DNA from: Oleispira sp. | GTDB lineage: Bacteria; Pseudomonadota; Gammaproteobacteria; Pseudomonadales; Oceanobacteraceae | DNA: 64,000 nucleotides | Reading direction: 5' to 3' | Assembly: GCA_016765295.1 (NCBI GenBank) | Contig: JAESQF010000085.1 | Span: forward strand, 1 to 64,000 | Part shown: in pieces, positions 59,801-64,000 of the stretch | Layout of the letters: the number at the start of each line of letters is the position of its first letter | Position numbering within the stretch: the stretch's first letter is position 1 | Translations under genes and position numbers: made by a program | Notes under the pieces: model-generated | What the model was told of the DNA's origin: nothing | The model's database searches: none | The model's input: only the letters and a program-made list of their open reading frames with translations

Positions 59801-59913
59801 TTGGGTGGTTCGTTTTAGGGGCGTTCACGCCGCAGGGAAGCGGGGGTCGAGGCTACAGGGAAAGGGAGGTACGACCGGAGTATTCACGCCGTACCCTAAA
59901 AGGAACCACCTAA
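59801..59913. mobile_element. MITE-like 113-bp element with 20-bp imperfect terminal inverted repeats
   Basis: TTGGGTGGTTCGTTTTAGGG ... CCCTAAAAGGAACCACCTAA (18/20 match when reverse complemented). Confidence 0.45.
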
Positions 59914-59976
59914 TGCGATGCGTATCAAATTTTTAATCACGGCGTTTCAGAATAATAACAAGTATAGCAATTCAAC

Positions 59977-60954
59977 TCACTGCTCAGAAAATGCAGCCAA
60001 TTGCAGCGTCGTTTTCTGCTGTTTGGTTAAGCTTTGCAATAAGCGTTTCTGCAGTTCTTGAGCGGTTTCACCGGTTGACCAAGTTGCCGCGCTGGTGGAC
60101 AAACTTAGTTCTGCGACAGGATCCCATGATTGCTGTTGCAGATTGCGCTTAATTCGCTCCATCAAAACAATCGCGCCATCGTTGGTACAATGAGGTAATA
60201 GCAGAATAAATAAATCTTCTTCTAAGCGAAAAACTTCATCTCCTGCGCGAATGATGCTGCGCGAACGATCAGTGAACTGAGATAAAAATTGATCCATAGA
60301 GCGACGGCCATGAATGTCCATCATCTGATGATAATCATCAATGGTTAACGCAATTAAACTGATCGGGTCCTGAGTGTTTTCACTGCGGCTAATTTCACGA
60401 TCTAGGGTGTGATAAAAATGACGCTTATTATAAGCACCACTGACTGGATCAGTGAGCGCCAAACGGCGTAAAGATTTTTGCTTAACTTGAGTAAGATAAG
60501 CATAACAAAATGCCGAACCTAAAAATAAACAATAATTAATGCCCGAGCGCAGTCCCTCTTGCCAGCCAAACTCATTCCACATCATAGACGTAGTGATCAT
60601 CGCCACAACAAGATTAAGAATGGTCGCATTTAAAATAGGCAGGCAAAAGAAACTGAATAATGGCAAAGCATACAAATAATGCGTCATCAGCTCAGGGAAT
60701 TCAGTTAACTGATACAGCGCTAATAACGACAGAACAGAAATCAAAATGTGATGTACCCAAAGAGCAGGGGTATGGTCCCGATTTATATAAATATAGATAG
60801 CACTGAATAAAAATGCGGGAACGGCAATGGCATTCGATAAAACCAAAGAGAACAAACCTTGGCGATATTGGTCGATCATTAAAATACAAATCGCGAAAGC
60901 GGCTAAGGTATATAGAATGATTTGGATGCGTAATGTTAACTGTTGTTGAGGCAT
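59977..60954 (-). CDS. Membrane protein with degenerate GGDEF domain (EEDLF)
   Basis: 6TM N-terminus; LTDPVSGAYNKRHFYHTL; RAGDEVFRLEEDLFILLLP. Confidence 0.85.
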   Translation of the reverse strand: MPQQQLTLRIQIILYTLAAFAICILMIDQYRQGLFSLVLSNAIAVPAFLFSAIYIYINRDHTPALWVHHILISVLSLLALYQLTEFPELMTHYLYALPLFSFFCLPILNATILNLVVAMITTSMMWNEFGWQEGLRSGINYCLFLGSAFCYAYLTQVKQKSLRRLALTDPVSGAYNKRHFYHTLDREISRSENTQDPISLIALTIDDYHQMMDIHGRRSMDQFLSQFTDRSRSIIRAGDEVFRLEEDLFILLLPHCTNDGAIVLMERIKRNLQQQSWDPVAELSLSTSAATWSTGETAQELQKRLLQSLTKQQKTTLQLAAFSEQ

Positions 60955-61889
60955 TAGTTAGACTCCTCAAACTGAGATGCTGCCCGCTTTAGCAAACTAT
61001 AGCTATCATCCTCAGGGCGGTAGGTCGCCATTTGAATAAGAAATTTGTTCTGCGCTGCGTGGCGTAGTTTACTGATTTGAGATTTTAAATTGTCGCACCA
61101 CTCCTCGCCATCCGCGGTCGAACTATTGGGCAGTAATATAACAAAATCATCACTGTTTAAGCGATAACAGGTATCGTACTCACGAATGTTTTTTTGCAAC
61201 CTATGTCCTGCATTAGCAATGCGATTCTCATACTCCTCAGCTTTTAGTTGTTGCCAGGTTACAGGAAGACGAATAATGATTAATACCATTGCCGTGCGTT
61301 GACGGTCAGCGCGGGTGATTTCCTTACCCATATTGTGATGAAATTGATGTTCGTTATAGACCTGGGTCAGCGGATCGGTATTGATTAAATTCGACAGCAT
61401 CATATTACTGCGCTCGTTCACTAACGCGTAAACCAGCGAAAACACATAACAAGCAGAGTAAGTGAAAAGTATCTGCAAGCGAATATAGCTATCAAAATTG
61501 TTTAGAACAACTAAAAAGATAATTGCGCTATAGGTTAGGGTAATATAATTAGCGGTCTTGAACGAAAATACGAAGAACGCATAGATAGGGAAAAAATAGA
61601 CCCACTGAGCAATATGGCTTTCTTGCTGCATACCAAAAATAGTGAAGCAGCCTAATAAAATCGTCAGCGCCCACTCAACATAATGAGGCGTACGCTTTTT
61701 ACGGCGCAATAGTAAAGAACTAGCATAGATAACCAGCAGTGCGCTAAAAGTCGCCGCCACTAACGCGAACTCGCGATCATCTTTTAAATAGTCGAGCATC
61801 GCAAGAATACTCAGAGCGAAGGCCGCTAGCAGGCAATAGACAACTTTCACCTGCATAACGATAACTTGCTGAAGGGCGGGTTTTTCCAT
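60954..61889 (-). CDS. Membrane protein with degenerate GGDEF domain (NSDDF); ORF open to 62051 but ATG at 61889 preferred
   Basis: TM N-terminus; NTDPLTQVYNEHQFHHNM; REYDTCYRLNSDDFVILLP; long ORF start would overlap proA. Confidence 0.85.
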   Translation of the reverse strand: MEKPALQQVIVMQVKVVYCLLAAFALSILAMLDYLKDDREFALVAATFSALLVIYASSLLLRRKKRTPHYVEWALTILLGCFTIFGMQQESHIAQWVYFFPIYAFFVFSFKTANYITLTYSAIIFLVVLNNFDSYIRLQILFTYSACYVFSLVYALVNERSNMMLSNLINTDPLTQVYNEHQFHHNMGKEITRADRQRTAMVLIIIRLPVTWQQLKAEEYENRIANAGHRLQKNIREYDTCYRLNSDDFVILLPNSSTADGEEWCDNLKSQISKLRHAAQNKFLIQMATYRPEDDSYSLLKRAASQFEESN

Positions 61890-62024
61890 AAACGATAATA
61901 AACAACTAGTGAGATAAATTCCCCTAAGTGTAGATCGAAATAGAGTGGATGAACAAACCTTTCCTTCACTGTATACTGAAGCCAATGAAAATTTATTAAA
62001 AGCAGCCCATATATAAAGAGAGCA

Positions 62025-63284
62025 ATGATGGAAATCAAACAATATATGCAAACCTTAGGTCAGCAAGCGCGCCAAGCGTCTCGAGCGATGGCTCGTGCGA
62101 CCACTGGGATTAAAAACCAAGCATTATTGAATATTGCAGAACAGATTGAGAGCAGTCGTGAAGGGCTAAAACAAGCCAATGCAAAAGACATGGCGCGTGG
62201 CGAAGAAAACGGCCTAGATGCTGCGTTACTTGATCGTCTTGAGTTAACGGATGACCGCATTGATACCATGCTTGAAGGCCTAAAGCAGGTTGCAGGTTTG
62301 GCTGACCCAGTGGGTGGAATTACCGATTTGAACTATCGCCCAAGCGGAATTCAAGTGGGCAAAATGCGTGTGCCATTAGGTGTTATCGGTATTATTTATG
62401 AGTCTCGTCCAAACGTTACGATTGAAGCGGCTAGCCTGTGCTTAAAGTCGGGCAACGCGACGATCTTACGGGGTGGCTCAGAAGCCATAGAATCAAATCA
62501 AGCATTAGCGGCCTGTATCGCTAAAGGACTTGAAGACGCGGGTTTACCGACACAAGCCGTACAAGTCATTGAAACCACCGATCGCGCAGCGGTGGGTGAA
62601 ATGATCACCATGCCTGAATATGTCGACGTGATTGTTCCTCGTGGTGGCAAAGGCCTGATCGAGCGAGTTAGTCGTGATGCGAAAGTGGCGGTCATCAAAC
62701 ACCTCGATGGTATTTGCCACGTTTATATTGATGATCAAGCCGACTTCGCTAAAGCGACGAATATTGCCATCAACTCAAAAACTCATCGTTATGGCACTTG
62801 CAATACCATGGAAACCTTATTGGTTCACCAGGATATTGCTGACAAAATCTTGCCAGATTTAGCATCGGCTTATACCGCGATTGGAGTTGAGCTACGCGGT
62901 TGTGAAAAAACCATGGCTATTTTGCCTGTTGCCATCGCAGCGACCGCAGAAGATTGGGATACCGAATACCTAGCGCCAATTTTAGCGATTAAGATTGTGG
63001 CCGATTTAGACGAGGCGATTGAACACATCAATGTTCACGGCTCACACCATACCGATACCATCGTCAGTGAAAACTATACTAAGTCACGCCGTTTCTTAGT
63101 TGAAGTTGACTCAAGCTCGGTGATGATTAACGCCTCAACCCGTTTTGCCGATGGTTTTGAATATGGTTTAGGGGCTGAAATTGGTATCTCTACCGATAAA
63201 ATTCACGCTCGTGGTCCTGTCGGCCTTGATGGCTTAACGTCGCAGAAATACGTTGTACTGGGTGACGGCGAAATTCGTAAGTAG
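62025..63284 (+). CDS. proA: Gamma-glutamyl phosphate reductase
   Basis: [54 protein letters not shown]. Confidence 0.98.
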   Translation: MMEIKQYMQTLGQQARQASRAMARATTGIKNQALLNIAEQIESSREGLKQANAKDMARGEENGLDAALLDRLELTDDRIDTMLEGLKQVAGLADPVGGITDLNYRPSGIQVGKMRVPLGVIGIIYESRPNVTIEAASLCLKSGNATILRGGSEAIESNQALAACIAKGLEDAGLPTQAVQVIETTDRAAVGEMITMPEYVDVIVPRGGKGLIERVSRDAKVAVIKHLDGICHVYIDDQADFAKATNIAINSKTHRYGTCNTMETLLVHQDIADKILPDLASAYTAIGVELRGCEKTMAILPVAIAATAEDWDTEYLAPILAIKIVADLDEAIEHINVHGSHHTDTIVSENYTKSRRFLVEVDSSSVMINASTRFADGFEYGLGAEIGISTDKIHARGPVGLDGLTSQKYVVLGDGEIRK

Positions 63285-63286
63285 AA

Positions 63287-63943
63287 ATGATCAAGCATAT
63301 AGCGTTATTAGGCGGCACCTTCGACCCGATTCATATTGGTCATTTACGGATGGCGGTAGAATTACGCTTGGCAGGTTTTGATGAGGTTCGTCTTATACCT
63401 AATAACGTGCCGCCGCATCGTGAGCAGCCAAAAGCTTCAGCCCAGCAACGTTTAGCTATGATTCAGGCCGCTTGTGATCAGCTATCTCAGCAGGGTATGG
63501 CGGGAATAGTCGCCGACGATATTGAACTTAAGCGAGAGCAGCCTAGTTACAGTATCGCGACGCTTGAGTTGTTACGAAAACAACTACCCAAAGAGACCGC
63601 ATTAAGCTGGGTGATGGGTGATGATGCTTGGGAATCTATTCACAGCTGGCACCGAATAAACGAATTTTTAGGGCTCGCCAACCTAGTAATCATCAACCGG
63701 GGTCATGATAATCAGTTCTCGGTCGATACATTACAAGGACAATGGCTGAAAGAACACGCCACAGAGCTGGATAATTTGTTAGAATGCACCAATGGAAAGC
63801 TAATTCGCCTTAATTGGCGCTTATTAGATGTATCTGCAACCTATTTGCGCAGCTTATTAGCGCAGGGTGAAGGGGCTCAGTTATTGACCCCCGATGTCGT
63901 CTTAAATTACATCGCAGAACACCAACTTTATCAACTTGACTGA
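63287..63943 (+). CDS. nadD: Nicotinate-nucleotide adenylyltransferase
   Basis: IALLGGTFDPIHIGHLRMAVEL, VSATYLRSLLAQGE. Confidence 0.98.
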   Translation: MIKHIALLGGTFDPIHIGHLRMAVELRLAGFDEVRLIPNNVPPHREQPKASAQQRLAMIQAACDQLSQQGMAGIVADDIELKREQPSYSIATLELLRKQLPKETALSWVMGDDAWESIHSWHRINEFLGLANLVIINRGHDNQFSVDTLQGQWLKEHATELDNLLECTNGKLIRLNWRLLDVSATYLRSLLAQGEGAQLLTPDVVLNYIAEHQLYQLD

Positions 63944-63962
63944 AAGCCATAGCGAAAACTCA

Positions 63963-64000
63963 ATGCAAACTGAAGAAATTAAAAAATTAGTTATCAGCGC
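63963..64000 (+). CDS. rsfS: Ribosomal silencing factor RsfS, N-terminal fragment
   Basis: MQTEEIKKLVIS start after nadD; truncated at window end. Confidence 0.65.
   Translation, partial: MQTEEIKKLVIS

Noticed and set aside
59599-59913. 104-aa ORF
   Set aside because: Lies across hairpin repeats and the MITE-like element; no protein-like features, so likely spurious.

Overview
This is a contiguous stretch of a gammaproteobacterial chromosome, probably marine and Oceanospirillales-like judging only by gene content and order. It is mostly housekeeping: the 3' end of mlaD, then mlaB, a BolA-family gene (ibaG-like), murA-hisG-hisD, hisC, a DegS/AlgW-type protease, a Nif3-like protein, two tandem PilU-type ATPases, ychF-pth-rplY-prs-tRNA-Gln-ispE-lolB-TPR, hemA-prfA-rmuC, ecotin, cmoA-cmoB, gspN-gspC-gspD, maf, sodB, a class I fumarase, phhB, ppnN, purU, fbp, mpl-ubiX, a large calcium-binding-repeat protein, two degenerate GGDEF proteins, proA-nadD and the start of rsfS. 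The standout is a compact five-gene operon at about 39.25-44.46 kb. It encodes a predicted outer-membrane protein with a CsgG/FlgO-like domain and a C-terminal beta-barrel, a TPR lipoprotein, a single polypeptide that joins a FliF-like periplasmic/TM segment to a FliG-like cytoplasmic rotor, and MotA-like and MotB-like stator proteins. No flagellar export, rod, hook or filament genes are in the window. I read it as a candidate non-flagellar, stator-driven trans-envelope motor. Immediately downstream are a PhoX-like lipoprotein with a collagen-like Gly-X-Y stretch, a two-CxxCH lipoprotein and a polytopic membrane protein. Smaller observations include short tandem repeats, repeated multi-hairpin intergenic elements, a MITE-like inverted-repeat element, a cysteine-less ecotin and lineage-specific paralogue pairs. 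All family assignments come from reading protein motifs by eye; no searches were run.
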